Of a stretch of DNA of 42,964 nt, positions 17,393 to 27,130 are shown piece by piece. A program made the position numbers and the translations under genes. This stretch comes from CAZTTH01 sp964615975 (lineage in GTDB: Bacteria; Verrucomicrobiota; Lentisphaeria; JABSQK01; JAJFLO01). Location of the stretch: contig CAZTTH010000031.1 of the NCBI GenBank assembly GCA_964615975.1, positions 1-42,964 on the forward strand. The letters are read 5' to 3'. Position 1 is the first letter of the stretch. Each line of letters begins with the position of its first letter. Below the pieces are notes generated by a model. The model ran no database searches. It had not been told where the DNA came from and saw only the letters and a list, made by a program, of their open reading frames with translations.

Positions 17393-18313
17393 ATGGATGC
17401 CAAATCACCGATAACCGATCCGCACAATCAGTCCCTGCGCTCCGCCCAAGCCGACGCCAAGCCTGATCTGACTCCCCCCACATCAGTCCCAAACCAGCCG
17501 ATCTTTGTTCTCGAACCATCGCGAGGCTGGATTTCATTGCAGCTCATGGAATTATGGGAATACCGAGAGTTATTCTATTTTCTCGTCTCACGCAATGTCA
17601 AAATCCGTTATTCCCAAACCCTGGTGGGCGCCGCCTGGGCGGTGATACAGCCTTTACTGACCATGGTAATCTTCAGTATTTTCTTTGGTCATTTAGGGAA
17701 AATGCCGTCCGATGGCATCCCTTATCCGCTGTTTTCCTATGCGGCATTATTATTATGGCAGCTTTTCGCGACGACGATCGGAATTTCCAGTAAGAGCCTG
17801 GTGGTTGATCAGCAACTGATTACAAAAATCTATTTCCCCCGCTTGATTATCCCGATTGCCACCGTGTTTGTCGGATTGCTCGATTTCGTTATTGCCTTTG
17901 TGTTGTTGATCATCATGATGGGATATTATGGCATTGTCCCCACTCCGGCACTGGGATTGATGCCGGTGTTTGTATTCCTTACCATTATGTTTACCCTCGG
18001 TATAAGCATCTGGTTGGCTGCACTCAATGTGTTTTATCGCGATATTCAATATGTGGTGCCTTTTCTTATTCAAATTTGGTTGTTTGCCACTCCCATCGCC
18101 TATCCCAGCAGCCTGGTTCCAGCAGCCTGGCAACTCTGGTATAGCCTTAACCCCATGGTCGGTTTGATTGAAGGTTTCCGCTGGTCACTTTTGGGCCATA
18201 CCCCGCCGTTGGCGGGTACGTTGATTGTATCGACGCTAGTCAATATCTTGCTTTTGATCAGCGGTCTGATGTTCTTTAAGCGGATGGAACGAACATTTGC
18301 CGATATAGTTTAA
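17393..18313 (+). CDS. wzm: ABC-2 type polysaccharide exporter permease (Wzm)
   Basis: The 306-residue inner-membrane permease exports lipid-linked polysaccharide across the membrane with Wzt. A soluble N-terminal stretch (1-70) includes the amphipathic segment LWEYRELFYFLVSRNVKIRY, typical of Wzm/TagG proteins. It is followed by about six membrane helices with GAAWAVIQPLLTMVIFSIFF and the late VVPFLIQIWLFATPIAYPSS. The adjacent ATPase gene starts 33 bases later, forming a standard wzm-wzt pair. Its location among glycosyltransferases indicates an ABC-dependent O-antigen or capsule-like polymer. The Pro-rich first 40 residues vary in this family, and a later start is possible. Confidence 0.94.
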   Translation: MDAKSPITDPHNQSLRSAQADAKPDLTPPTSVPNQPIFVLEPSRGWISLQLMELWEYRELFYFLVSRNVKIRYSQTLVGAAWAVIQPLLTMVIFSIFFGHLGKMPSDGIPYPLFSYAALLLWQLFATTIGISSKSLVVDQQLITKIYFPRLIIPIATVFVGLLDFVIAFVLLIIMMGYYGIVPTPALGLMPVFVFLTIMFTLGISIWLAALNVFYRDIQYVVPFLIQIWLFATPIAYPSSLVPAAWQLWYSLNPMVGLIEGFRWSLLGHTPPLAGTLIVSTLVNILLLISGLMFFKRMERTFADIV

Positions 18314-18346
18314 CCCGAATTATTTCTATTTAAGGTCATTAAGCGA

Positions 18347-19636
18347 ATGAACGATATCGCCATACGAGTTGAAAATTTAGGCAAGTTATATCATTTGGGA
18401 TCTCGTTATCATCAGCAAACATTCCGGGAATTAATTACCCATATGGTGACCTGGCCGGGCCGCTGGATGAAATCAGTGGTTAACACAGATACGCCAGCCG
18501 ATAACGAGGCCGATACCCTTTGGGCGATCAAGAACGTGTCCTTTGAGGTCAAGCATGGAGAAGTAATCGGTATCATCGGTCGAAATGGCGCCGGCAAAAG
18601 CACGCTTTTGAAGATTCTGTCCCGAATTACTGAACCCACCGAAGGGAGGGTCGAGGGCTTTGGCCGGGTTGGTAGCTTATTGGAAGTCGGCACCGGCTTC
18701 CACGCGGAATTGACTGGCCGTGAAAATATCTATTTGAATGGCGCCATTCTGGGGATGAAAAAAGCAGAAATCGACAGGAAATTCGATGAGATAGTCGCCT
18801 TTTCCGAGATCGAGAAATTCCTTGAGACGCCAGTAAAACGCTATTCCAGCGGCATGTATGTTCGCCTGGCTTTCGCTGTGGCCGCGCATCTGGAACCGGA
18901 AATCCTGATCGTCGACGAAGTCTTGGCCGTGGGTGATGCGGCATTTCAAAAAAAATGTTTGGGGCGCATGCAGGATGTGGGCAAAGCTGGACGAACAGTG
19001 GTGTTCGTCAGCCACAACATGTTGGCGATACAGAGCTTGTGTCAACGGGTGATCTGGTTGGATCAGGGAAAACTCAGGGAACAGGGATCCCCTAATGAGG
19101 TGGCATCGCATTATCTCAATACCGCGTTTACTTCGGTTACAGAAAAAAACTGGCCGACTCCCGATGTCGCGCCCGGGGATGATGCCGTTCGCATCCACCG
19201 TATCAACGCCTTCCCAAACGGCAGTGGGGCTTCAGATATCTTCACCGTGCAAACTCCGATCGCCATCGAAGTTTCGTATTGGAACCTGCAGCCGGATAAT
19301 TACCTGACCATCAATCTGGAACTGAAAAATGAACATGGCATCGTCATCTTCGATGCCGGTCCGAGTGAAGAACCGATCTGGCGGTCATTACCCATCGGAC
19401 TCTATCGCGATCGGTGTGTCATCCCGGCAAATCTACTCAATGACGGAACCTATGAGATCACGTTGCGGGCAATCAGCGATCGCGGCGCCACCGTGTTTGT
19501 TGAAGAGAATATTCTGGTTTTCACCATTCATGATACGCCAGAACATCGCGCCGGGTGGTTTGGCAAATGGCGCGGGATTATCCGGCCGATCTTGCCCTGG
19601 CAGCATGAATGTCTGGAATCGGGCGGTAAGGATTGA
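18347..19636 (+). CDS. wzt: Polysaccharide ABC exporter ATPase with C-terminal carbohydrate-binding domain (Wzt)
   Basis: The 429-residue protein energises export by Wzm. The nucleotide-binding domain (about 1-250) shows Walker A GRNGAGKST (78-86), the signature YSSGMYVRL (166-174), Walker B ILIVDE (186-191) and the switch SHN. After about residue 265 comes a beta-rich domain (FTVQTPIAIEVSYWNL, then GLYRDRCVIPANLLNDGTYEITL) matching the Wzt C-terminal fold. In E. coli O8/O9a this domain reads the methyl or phospho-methyl cap at the chain end before export. Its presence, together with methyltransferase and kinase-like genes in the same locus, makes capping-dependent export plausible here. It follows wzm by 33 bases. 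Confidence 0.94.
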   Translation: MNDIAIRVENLGKLYHLGSRYHQQTFRELITHMVTWPGRWMKSVVNTDTPADNEADTLWAIKNVSFEVKHGEVIGIIGRNGAGKSTLLKILSRITEPTEGRVEGFGRVGSLLEVGTGFHAELTGRENIYLNGAILGMKKAEIDRKFDEIVAFSEIEKFLETPVKRYSSGMYVRLAFAVAAHLEPEILIVDEVLAVGDAAFQKKCLGRMQDVGKAGRTVVFVSHNMLAIQSLCQRVIWLDQGKLREQGSPNEVASHYLNTAFTSVTEKNWPTPDVAPGDDAVRIHRINAFPNGSGASDIFTVQTPIAIEVSYWNLQPDNYLTINLELKNEHGIVIFDAGPSEEPIWRSLPIGLYRDRCVIPANLLNDGTYEITLRAISDRGATVFVEENILVFTIHDTPEHRAGWFGKWRGIIRPILPWQHECLESGGKD

Positions 19637-19703
19637 TGGGTTAGATTTCGGACATTCGAACGGCAATGTCAGTAAAAAAAATAGTGAGCATAAATATTAA
19701 TCA

Positions 19704-21392
19704 ATGGAATCACCGATGACATCCACTGACGATAATGCCGGGATCAAAGCGCCGTTGATTTCGGTGATCATCCCGTCTTACAATCATGCGCATTATTTGC
19801 GGGAAGCGATCCGCAGTGTTCAATCCCAACATTATCCAGGAGTTGAAATCATTGTCGTGGATGACGGCTCGACCGATAATACCGCTGCGGTTGTCAGGGA
19901 AAGCGCCGGGGTTAACTATATCCGTCAGGAGAATATGGGTTTATCCGGAGCGCGGAATACCGGATGGCGCGCCAGTCGGGGTGAATTCGTGGTTTTTCTT
20001 GACGCGGACGACTGTCTGTTGCCAGCCGCGCTCGAAGTCGGAGCCCGGGAATTGTGCCGGCGACCGGACTGCGCATTTGTCTCTGGGCGGTATCGTTACA
20101 TCAACCATGACGGCACTTTACTCAATAGCTATCATGGAATGATCATGACAACGGATCATTATCAGGCATTGTTGCAGGGGAATTACATCGGCATGCATGC
20201 AACTGTCATGTATCGACGTGAGATACTGGCAACCATGGGGGGATTTGATGTCACCTTGCCCGCTTGTGAAGATTACGACCTGTATTTGCGCATCGCCCGA
20301 CTGCAGCCGGTGGCGAGGCATGACTGGCAGGTTGCCGATTACCGCCAACATCAGGAGAACATGTCCGGCAATCCGGCTCTGATGTTGAAAACCGTTTTAC
20401 ATGTCATGCAACGTCAAAAACCCCATGTTCGCAAGAATCCGGGGTATCAAGATGCCTATGATTCCGGACTCCGGGCGTGGCGGAAATATTATGGCGGGTT
20501 GTTGCTGTTGAGATTACGCCAATTTATCAAAAAGTGGCAATTAAAAGAGTGGGTTGCGGGGATGAAGGTTCTCATCCGCCATGCCCCTGGCTTTACCCTG
20601 CTTTATTACTCTCGGGCGCTCCTGAATGGAGGGTTGAAACTCATATTAAAAGGCATGGGGCCGCTCCTGCCCCTTTTTCTTCGGCGTTCAATCCATCGGT
20701 GTCTGGGATGGGACTTTAATGCCAAAGTTGGACGGGTTGACTGGGGGGATCTCCGGCGCTTGAATCCGCTCTGTCGGGAATTTGGCTTCAGCCGCGGACA
20801 GCCCATCGATCGCTATTACATCGAAAACTTTCTTGCCAGTCACACCCATGATATCCGCGGCCGGGTCATGGAAGTCGGCGATGATGGTTATACCCGCCAA
20901 TGGGGCGGTGATCGAGTCACCACCCGCGATATCCTGCATGTGAAAGCGGGAAATCCACAGGCGACGATAATAGGCAGTCTCACCGACCTTGATCATGTCG
21001 AAGATAATCGTTTCGATTGCATTATCCTGACCCAAACCTTACAATTTATTTTCGATGTCAAAGCCGCGATCAAAACCATACATCGACTATTGAAGCCCGG
21101 CGGAGTTCTGCTCGCCACGGTCCCTGGCATCAGCCAGATCAGCATCGATGAATGGGGTGAATCCTGGTACTGGTCCTTTACTAAAAATTCCATTCAACCA
21201 TTATTCCGGGAATGGTTCGATGAAACTCACCTGGTCATCGATAGTTATGGCAATGTCATGGCATCAACGGCCTTCCTGAACGGCCTTGCGGCGGAAGAAT
21301 TGTCAGCGGATGAACTGAATTATGATGACGCCCAGTACCAATTATTAATAACCATCCGTGCGGTCAAGAATCACGCGGATGATTTTACCTAA
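19704..21392 (+). CDS. Family 2 glycosyltransferase-methyltransferase fusion
   Basis: The 562-residue protein has two enzyme domains. The GT2 domain (about 17-240) shows IIPSYNHAHYL, VVDDGSTDNT (52-61), LDADD (99-103), CEDYD (188-192) and YRQH (213-216). Residues 260-340 form a hydrophobic or basic linker. The C-terminal class I methyltransferase (about 345-555) has an intact-looking SAM motif EVGDDGYTRQWGG (390-402) and LLKPGGVLLATVPG. It is closely related to the free methyltransferase at 30851 and, more distantly, to the tail of the 15751 gene. A likely role is adding a sugar and methylating the same or a neighbouring residue during chain synthesis or termination; this is inferred. It lies 67 bases after wzt. 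A second in-frame ATG at 19716 is possible. Confidence 0.9.
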   Translation: MESPMTSTDDNAGIKAPLISVIIPSYNHAHYLREAIRSVQSQHYPGVEIIVVDDGSTDNTAAVVRESAGVNYIRQENMGLSGARNTGWRASRGEFVVFLDADDCLLPAALEVGARELCRRPDCAFVSGRYRYINHDGTLLNSYHGMIMTTDHYQALLQGNYIGMHATVMYRREILATMGGFDVTLPACEDYDLYLRIARLQPVARHDWQVADYRQHQENMSGNPALMLKTVLHVMQRQKPHVRKNPGYQDAYDSGLRAWRKYYGGLLLLRLRQFIKKWQLKEWVAGMKVLIRHAPGFTLLYYSRALLNGGLKLILKGMGPLLPLFLRRSIHRCLGWDFNAKVGRVDWGDLRRLNPLCREFGFSRGQPIDRYYIENFLASHTHDIRGRVMEVGDDGYTRQWGGDRVTTRDILHVKAGNPQATIIGSLTDLDHVEDNRFDCIILTQTLQFIFDVKAAIKTIHRLLKPGGVLLATVPGISQISIDEWGESWYWSFTKNSIQPLFREWFDETHLVIDSYGNVMASTAFLNGLAAEELSADELNYDDAQYQLLITIRAVKNHADDFT

Positions 21393-21455
21393 TCCCCATG
21401 AAAATATCTCAGCGATACGGAACTACAGTTTGACCGTTAGGAGTGAATTACCGAG

Positions 21456-22367
21456 ATGACCGTCACTGTCTTAGTCATGACCTATAATCATCGCCGCTTT
21501 ATCGCACCAGCACTTGAAAGTGTGCTGATACAGCAGGTCGACTTTCCCTACGAAATTATCATCAGCGAAGATTGTTCCACCGATGGCACTCGTGACATTG
21601 TCAGCGAATATCAGAATAAATACCCGGATCGTATCCGCCTGTTGCTTTCAGCGAAAAATGTGCGCAGTAATGAGATTGTAGCCCGCGGCATCCGCTCTGC
21701 CCAAGGTCGCTATGTCGCCTTGTTGGATGGTGATGACTACTGGCTTTCACCCCAAAAGTTGCAAAAGCAGGTCGATTTTCTCGAACGCCATCCGGAATGT
21801 TCTCTCTGCTTTCATAATGCCCGGGTTGTTCATGAAGACGGGAGCCGGGAAGACAAGCTTTGGACACCGCCTAATCAACCTTTAATCTCGACGTTGGAAG
21901 ATATCTGGATGGGTAACTTTATCCCGACGTGCGCGACCATGTTTCGTCGCGAGCCATTGGGCGACATCCCTTCCTGGTATATCCCCATGTTTCCAATCAC
22001 CGATTGGCCGTTGCATATTCTTAATGCCGAACGCGGGCAGATTGGGTATATTGACGAAGCGATGGGAGTGTATCGATATCATAGCGGGGGATTATATTCA
22101 CCTCTTAGTGAAGAAAAAAAACAAATGGAAACGTTGAAGTTTTATCAGACAATGAATGTTAATTTCAAGCAGAAATACGATCGCATGATCCGCGTCGCCT
22201 GGTCAAAATATTTCTTCGAATGGTCGGAGGAATATGTAAATCGTGGTGAACGAAAGCAGGCCCGGCGCTGTTTTAAGATCTATCTGACCGGACGTCCGAT
22301 AAATCAATACATATCCCGCAAACGTTTCCTCAGGATGTTGCTGAAAATATATTTACCGTTTATCTAA
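21456..22367 (+). CDS. Family 2 glycosyltransferase
   Basis: The 303-residue protein begins directly with the GT2 fold: VLVMTYNHRRFI, IIISEDCSTDGTRDIV (about 33-48) and the metal-binding LLDGDDYW (about 88-95). The acceptor side has FPITDWPLHI and a VYRYHSGG segment corresponding to the YRxH motif. Enzymes of this type add one sugar from a nucleotide donor on the cytoplasmic face. TAGGAG lies 12 bases before the ATG. The stop overlaps the next start by one base (TAATG), indicating translational coupling with the following glycosyltransferase. The sugar is unknown. Confidence 0.93.
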   Translation: MTVTVLVMTYNHRRFIAPALESVLIQQVDFPYEIIISEDCSTDGTRDIVSEYQNKYPDRIRLLLSAKNVRSNEIVARGIRSAQGRYVALLDGDDYWLSPQKLQKQVDFLERHPECSLCFHNARVVHEDGSREDKLWTPPNQPLISTLEDIWMGNFIPTCATMFRREPLGDIPSWYIPMFPITDWPLHILNAERGQIGYIDEAMGVYRYHSGGLYSPLSEEKKQMETLKFYQTMNVNFKQKYDRMIRVAWSKYFFEWSEEYVNRGERKQARRCFKIYLTGRPINQYISRKRFLRMLLKIYLPFI

Positions 22368-23380
22368 TGGCTTCATCAATGGCTTTACCTCACTCATGTT
22401 GTGCTCCGATACCAGTGGTTGCTCCGGATATAGTCCGGCCGATATGGTCGGTAATGATCCCGACATTTAATTGCGCCCAGTATCTGCCCATGACTCTCAA
22501 GGGGGTTTTAGCTCAGGATCCGGGCCCTGATCAGATGCAAATTGAAGTGGTGGATGACGGTTCGACCCGGGATGATCCTGAATCCGTGGTTCAGCAGATT
22601 GGCAAGGGACGAGTTAATTTCTTCCGCCAATCCCGGAATGTCGGACATATTGAAAATTTCGCGACCTGCCTGCAACGCGCCCGTGGACGATACATCCATC
22701 TCCTGCATGGTGACGACTGTGTACGCACTGGTTTTTATCAAAAAATTCAGGCGGCCTTTGATTCTCATCCGGAAATCGGCGCCGCGTTTTGCCGGGCAAT
22801 CTATATGGATGGCAACGGCCACTGGCAGGGATTTACGCCTCTGGAACAAATGGAGAGCGGCATTCTACCCAATTTCCTCGAACGTCTTGCCTGCGAACAA
22901 CGAATCATGACCCCATCCATGGTAGTGTCGCGTTCGGTTTACGAATCCTTGGGGGGATTCGACCGCCGACTGCAATGTTGTGAAGACTGGGAAATGTGGG
23001 TGCGCATCGCCGCGCGGTATCCGATTTGGTATGAATGCCAACCGCTGGCGCTTTATCGCCAGCATCTTGATTCGAATACCGGTCGTCATCTGCCAAGTGG
23101 ACAGGAACGGCATTATAACCGCCTGGCCATCGAACTTATCAAATCCCATCTTCCCGCATCTCAAGCGGAGAAGTGTGCGGATATGGCGCGGGAGATATAT
23201 GGACTGGCCACCCTGAATGCCGCCAAGGAGATGGCGAATGCCGGCAATCTCCCCGGCGCCTGGATTCAGGTGCGCGAAGCACTGAAGTTTCGCTGTTCGC
23301 CCCCCATCATCATGCGCGCTATGGCTGTAATCGGGAGAATCGTGATAAAAGGAGTGAAATCCTGTGTCTGTACACGTTAA
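22367..23380 (+). CDS. Family 2 glycosyltransferase
   Basis: The 337-residue protein has MIPTFNCAQYL, VVDDGSTRDDP and the metal site LLHGDDC, in which the first Asp of the usual LDADD is His; this variant is common in the family and need not mean loss of activity. CCEDWEMWVRIA and LYRQHLDS supply the catalytic acidic and YRxH motifs. A helical C-terminal region of about 90 residues follows. It is translationally coupled to the preceding gene. A 288-base gap follows, the widest inside the main run of the locus, so an internal promoter may lie there. Donor and acceptor are not known. Confidence 0.92.
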   Translation: MASSMALPHSCCAPIPVVAPDIVRPIWSVMIPTFNCAQYLPMTLKGVLAQDPGPDQMQIEVVDDGSTRDDPESVVQQIGKGRVNFFRQSRNVGHIENFATCLQRARGRYIHLLHGDDCVRTGFYQKIQAAFDSHPEIGAAFCRAIYMDGNGHWQGFTPLEQMESGILPNFLERLACEQRIMTPSMVVSRSVYESLGGFDRRLQCCEDWEMWVRIAARYPIWYECQPLALYRQHLDSNTGRHLPSGQERHYNRLAIELIKSHLPASQAEKCADMAREIYGLATLNAAKEMANAGNLPGAWIQVREALKFRCSPPIIMRAMAVIGRIVIKGVKSCVCTR

Positions 23381-23409
23381 GCATGAACCAACTCTACTGA
23401 TGCCCGCTG

Positions 23410-23619
23410 ATGAACGCATCACACCCCATTTCGCCGATTGTCGCGCTAAAATTTTTTAAGCAATTAACCACGGCCAACAGCGCATCAAAATATGAATCTT
23501 TAACTGGGTTATTATTTATGAAAAATGGATCCAGCCTTGCCCTAGAACAGGCGAATCCGATTTACAGGCTTTCGCCAGACGATGATGAGTTGACACAAAT
23601 GATTATTGGCAAGTACTAA
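23410..23619 (+). CDS. Doubtful small ORF
   Basis: This 69-codon frame lies in the gap between a glycosyltransferase and a membrane protein gene. It has no recognisable domain, signal or ribosome binding site. It could be a real small protein or a chance frame in an AT-richer gap; I favour chance. It is listed because nothing else fills the gap. Confidence 0.15.
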   Translation: MNASHPISPIVALKFFKQLTTANSASKYESLTGLLFMKNGSSLALEQANPIYRLSPDDDELTQMIIGKY

Positions 23620-23668
23620 CCTCTAATTAAACGAAATGAGATTAACCTCGAACGTAATTATTTAACTG

Positions 23669-24814
23669 ATGCAGTCCTCTGATCAACATCCATCTTCACA
23701 TCGTCAAGACGCCATTCTGTATCTGGCAGGTGCGATACTCAGTATTGTCCTGGTAATGGGAATCGATCGTTTTGCGCTCAATCAAAATATCTTTCAAGAA
23801 GGGTATCCATTGTTTACCCGGACTTATTGCTTGCGCACAATATGGTCGGCAATCGCCGGACTATTACTGGTGCGGGCAATTATCTATTGGACGGCGAGTA
23901 ATGCAATTGGAAATCCTCGTCACGCCGATGATCTGGCGCTCTCGGACTGGGGCAAAATCTCCATTTCTCTGGCCAGGCCAAAATCACGCATAAATTTGAG
24001 TTTCTCCGTTTTTAGAAAAAGTGTGATTTTATGGCTGATAGTTATCCTCGCGTACACTTTCCTGTACCTCTTTATATTTCAACCAAACCTGTTTAATCAA
24101 ATCAGCAAGGAAGATGGGATCATCGAATCATTGTCGGCGTTATTAGCCTGTATCGCCAGTATGCTTTTCGTGATCGCTGCTCGAAAAGCCAAGAAAATGA
24201 GTGGCAAAGAAAAACATCCCCTCATTTTTTTTATCATCGGGATGGCGATATTGAGTTTTTTAATCGGGATGGAAGAAATTTCCTGGTTTCAACGCACGAT
24301 CGATTTCGCAACGCCGGAAGCTTTTGAAAAAAATATTCAGGATGAATTTAATCTGCATAATTTCGCTACCGATTTTTTTGAAATAGCCTATTATTGTGGC
24401 AGCTTCATCTGGTTGGTGTTAATTCCTTTTGGGGTTGAGCGCACCAGCGTGGGGCGATCATCACATCCGCTCGCGTTGATCCTTCCCTCGCGTTATATTC
24501 TTCTGGTCAGCATCATCGCGGGCGCTTACAATTTCGACCAATGGAACATTGTTTTCATGCAATGGCTGTTCTTCTGCGGATGGTTTATTTTAACCTATTA
24601 CTGGTGGCAAAATCGTTCATCACGGGGAGCCATGACTTATTTTGTGTTATGGGTGATTTATACGCAGTCACAAGGACTATTCTTGATTGATCCTCATCCG
24701 ATCAAGGGACAATATGACTGGGTGTTGACTGAGTATCGAGAATTTTTTATTCCCCTGTCATTGGTTGTTTATGCCGGCGAAATCATGATTCGTATCCGCC
24801 GGAAAATTGAATAG
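23669..24814 (+). CDS. Polytopic membrane protein of polysaccharide locus, unknown function
   Basis: The 381-residue protein has about eight to nine membrane segments. A distinctive central block follows the fourth or fifth segment: GMEEISWFQRTIDFATPEAF (near residues 205-225), then NIQDEFNLHNFATD. I recall similar EEISW..R....TPE....Q.E.NLHN blocks in uncharacterised membrane proteins of bacterial polysaccharide clusters, but I know no function. The acidic-aromatic block could be a catalytic or sugar-lipid binding site at the membrane surface. The gene sits between glycosyltransferases and nucleotide-sugar enzymes and precedes the oxidoreductase by 69 bases. Roles such as chain modification or lipid handling are guesses. 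Confidence 0.75.
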   Translation: MQSSDQHPSSHRQDAILYLAGAILSIVLVMGIDRFALNQNIFQEGYPLFTRTYCLRTIWSAIAGLLLVRAIIYWTASNAIGNPRHADDLALSDWGKISISLARPKSRINLSFSVFRKSVILWLIVILAYTFLYLFIFQPNLFNQISKEDGIIESLSALLACIASMLFVIAARKAKKMSGKEKHPLIFFIIGMAILSFLIGMEEISWFQRTIDFATPEAFEKNIQDEFNLHNFATDFFEIAYYCGSFIWLVLIPFGVERTSVGRSSHPLALILPSRYILLVSIIAGAYNFDQWNIVFMQWLFFCGWFILTYYWWQNRSSRGAMTYFVLWVIYTQSQGLFLIDPHPIKGQYDWVLTEYREFFIPLSLVVYAGEIMIRIRRKIE

Positions 24815-24883
24815 TCTCCGCCTGATCCTGAGAAAGGATTTTATGAAACAACTCCACAATGGTGAGGGTACTCTGTAATCATC

Positions 24884-25972
24884 ATGACCAAACATCGGAA
24901 ACACAATATTGCGGTGATCGGATGCGGAGCCGTCGTCGCGAATTATTACCTGCCGGCATTGAAGGAATTGGAACGATTGCAGCGTCTGCGGGTCTGTGCT
25001 TTTTTCGATCCCCATCCCGGCGCCCTTACCCACGCCCGGCTGTCATTCCCTGATGCCCAGGCAGTGACCGAGCTATTTGGATTACCGTCACTCAATATTG
25101 ACCTGGCAATCGTTGCTTCGCCCCCGCCGTTTCATGCCTCGCAAACCATAACCTTATTGCAGTCCGGTATTGCCGTCTTATGTGAAAAACCGATGGCCAT
25201 CGCGGTTGCCGAGGGCGAAGCCATGCTGCATGCCGCCACCGCGGCTGGACGCCCACTGGCGATTGGCTTGATGCGCCGTTTTTTCCCCGCAACCCAGACG
25301 ATCAAACATCTGCTCGAAAGGGAAATACTGGGAAACATTATCTCATTTCATGGGTATGAAGGCGCCCCATTTCGCTGGCCGATACAATCGGCGAATTTTT
25401 GGAAAAAAAGCCATTCCGGCGGCGGAGTGTTGCTGGATATCGGTGTGCATGCGCTGGACTTATTAAGCTGGTGGTGGGGAGAACCAGATGAGATAATCTA
25501 TGAAGATGATGCCATGGGCGGGATCGAAGCCAATTGCCGGTTGAAGCTGAAATTCAAACCTGGATTCACGGCGGAACTGCGCTTGAGCCGGGATTGGTTG
25601 CGCCCCAATACTTATGTCATCCGGGGCACAAAGGGGTGGGTCAAATGGCAGGTCAATGAAGCCACCTCATTGACCTGGGGGATGACAGATCAAAAGCGGG
25701 TTTTCCATGGACAAATTCACGATTTGGCAGACATTCAGGAACTGCGGATTAGGGATCTGCCAGCGGGTAATTTCGAACAAAGTTTTATCCATCAGATTCT
25801 TAATGTAATGGCTGTGATTGATCATCATGAACCGCTCGAAGTGTCAGGCGAGCTGGGATTGCAAAGTCTCAAGCTCATTGAATATTGTTACCGGCATCGC
25901 CGGCCCATGGCCATGCCGTGGATGAAACAAACCGAGACTGCCAAACCGCTATCATCAAATCAGGAGCCATGA
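24884..25972 (+). CDS. Gfo/Idh/MocA family oxidoreductase
   Basis: The 362-residue NAD(P)-dependent enzyme has an N-terminal Rossmann fold with IAVIGCGAVVANYYLPAL (9-26). The signature CEKPMA (near 100-105) carries the catalytic lysine. The C-terminal domain has GGGVLLDIGVHALDLLSWWWG (near 177-197), with the expected D..H..D pattern. Members oxidise or reduce sugars, often nucleotide sugars such as UDP-GlcNAc derivatives. The location suggests supply of a modified sugar for the polymer. The stop overlaps the start of the following epimerase gene, so the two are probably translated together and may act in sequence. Confidence 0.93.
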   Translation: MTKHRKHNIAVIGCGAVVANYYLPALKELERLQRLRVCAFFDPHPGALTHARLSFPDAQAVTELFGLPSLNIDLAIVASPPPFHASQTITLLQSGIAVLCEKPMAIAVAEGEAMLHAATAAGRPLAIGLMRRFFPATQTIKHLLEREILGNIISFHGYEGAPFRWPIQSANFWKKSHSGGGVLLDIGVHALDLLSWWWGEPDEIIYEDDAMGGIEANCRLKLKFKPGFTAELRLSRDWLRPNTYVIRGTKGWVKWQVNEATSLTWGMTDQKRVFHGQIHDLADIQELRIRDLPAGNFEQSFIHQILNVMAVIDHHEPLEVSGELGLQSLKLIEYCYRHRRPMAMPWMKQTETAKPLSSNQEP

Positions 25973-27093
25973 TGAGTGTGAAGATTGCCATACTAGGCGC
26001 CAATGGGTTTATCGGCAATCGTCTGGTCGAGATCTTTCATCTTGAAAAACTTGCGGTTGTGCGTCCGATTGTGCGAAGCTATTCCAGTCTCGCGCTGCCC
26101 GCCCGGTTTGATTTGGATTGCCGGGTCGCGGATGTTTTTGACCCCGCCGCTCTCCAGCAGGCGTTCTCCGGATGTGATGTGGTGATCCACGCCATTGCCG
26201 GCGATCGGAAAACGGTGTGTGAATCTCCGGCCATCAGCTATCAGGCGGCTGAGCAGGCTGGGGTAAAGCGTCTGGTCTATCTCAGCAGCGCTTCCGTGCA
26301 TGGTCAATCGCCAGCTCCGGGAACCGACGAACAAAGCGCCTTGATCGATCGCCAGGTCATCGCCTACAATAATTGGAAAGTTCAGGCAGAAAAAACGCTT
26401 GGCCATTTACGACGGCGAGGAAGTATGGAATTGGTGATCCTCCGCCCTGGAATAGTCTGGGGGCCGCGATCACAATGGATCGGTGGGTTTGCCGACGCGG
26501 CGTTGAATGGCACCGCCTGCCTGATCAATCAGGGCAAGGGCATTTGCAACAGCGTGTATATCGATAATCTGGCGGCGGCGATTCTCTTGGCGGCGACCGT
26601 CGCGAATGGAGATGGTCATACCTTCATTGTCGGTGATGCCGAATGCATCACCTGGGCGGATCTGTATCAGCCACTGTGCGCGGCATTGGGAATCAGTTTT
26701 TCAGAGATCCCCTCAATCATCAGCTCTCCACTATCCATGACCAGGGGTGAGCGCTTCGAAGCATGGCGCCAGTTGCCGCGGATCCGCGCGGTATTGAACC
26801 GCTTTCCCAAGCACTGGCGGCAGGCAGTGTTGATGGGGATTCGCGCGTCAATAGAACCCGCGAACAATTCTCCCTGGACATTGCCGGTTGCGGCGGCGCC
26901 TGCCGTGAGCCGGGAAATGGAACTGCTCTATCAATGTGCTTATAAATTGCCGCATGACAAAGCACGTAAGTTGCTCGGATATGAACCCAATGTGATTTTC
27001 GCGGAAGGCTGCCGACGTACCCTGGGATGGCTGGCTTTTGCCGGTTACCCGGTGGTCAGGTCATCATCCAGAGAAGACATCAACACCATTTAG
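25972..27093 (+). CDS. NAD-dependent epimerase/dehydratase (extended SDR)
   Basis: The 373-residue protein has an N-terminal Rossmann motif GANGFIG (9-15), then a SDR active site with VYLSSASVHG and YNNWK (Tyr and Lys in YxxxK spacing), followed by VILRPGIVWGPRS. These are typical of nucleotide-sugar epimerases and reductases. AGGAG lies five bases before the ATG at 25972, which overlaps the stop of the oxidoreductase gene (ATGATGA); the ATG at 25969 is possible but too close to the ribosome binding site. A C-terminal extension of about 100 residues is less conserved. Together with the oxidoreductase it probably makes or remodels a nucleotide sugar. The exact reaction is unknown. Confidence 0.9.
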   Translation: MSVKIAILGANGFIGNRLVEIFHLEKLAVVRPIVRSYSSLALPARFDLDCRVADVFDPAALQQAFSGCDVVIHAIAGDRKTVCESPAISYQAAEQAGVKRLVYLSSASVHGQSPAPGTDEQSALIDRQVIAYNNWKVQAEKTLGHLRRRGSMELVILRPGIVWGPRSQWIGGFADAALNGTACLINQGKGICNSVYIDNLAAAILLAATVANGDGHTFIVGDAECITWADLYQPLCAALGISFSEIPSIISSPLSMTRGERFEAWRQLPRIRAVLNRFPKHWRQAVLMGIRASIEPANNSPWTLPVAAAPAVSREMELLYQCAYKLPHDKARKLLGYEPNVIFAEGCRRTLGWLAFAGYPVVRSSSREDINTI

Positions 27094-27130
27094 AGAACGC
27101 GAAGTCAGAGAAGAAAGTAATCAAAAAAAT

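Noticed and set aside
27038..27130. Upstream extension of the GT2-kinase gene overlapping the epimerase gene
   Set aside because: The added residues show no homology and would overlap the epimerase coding end; the ATG at 27131 matches the paralogue start.
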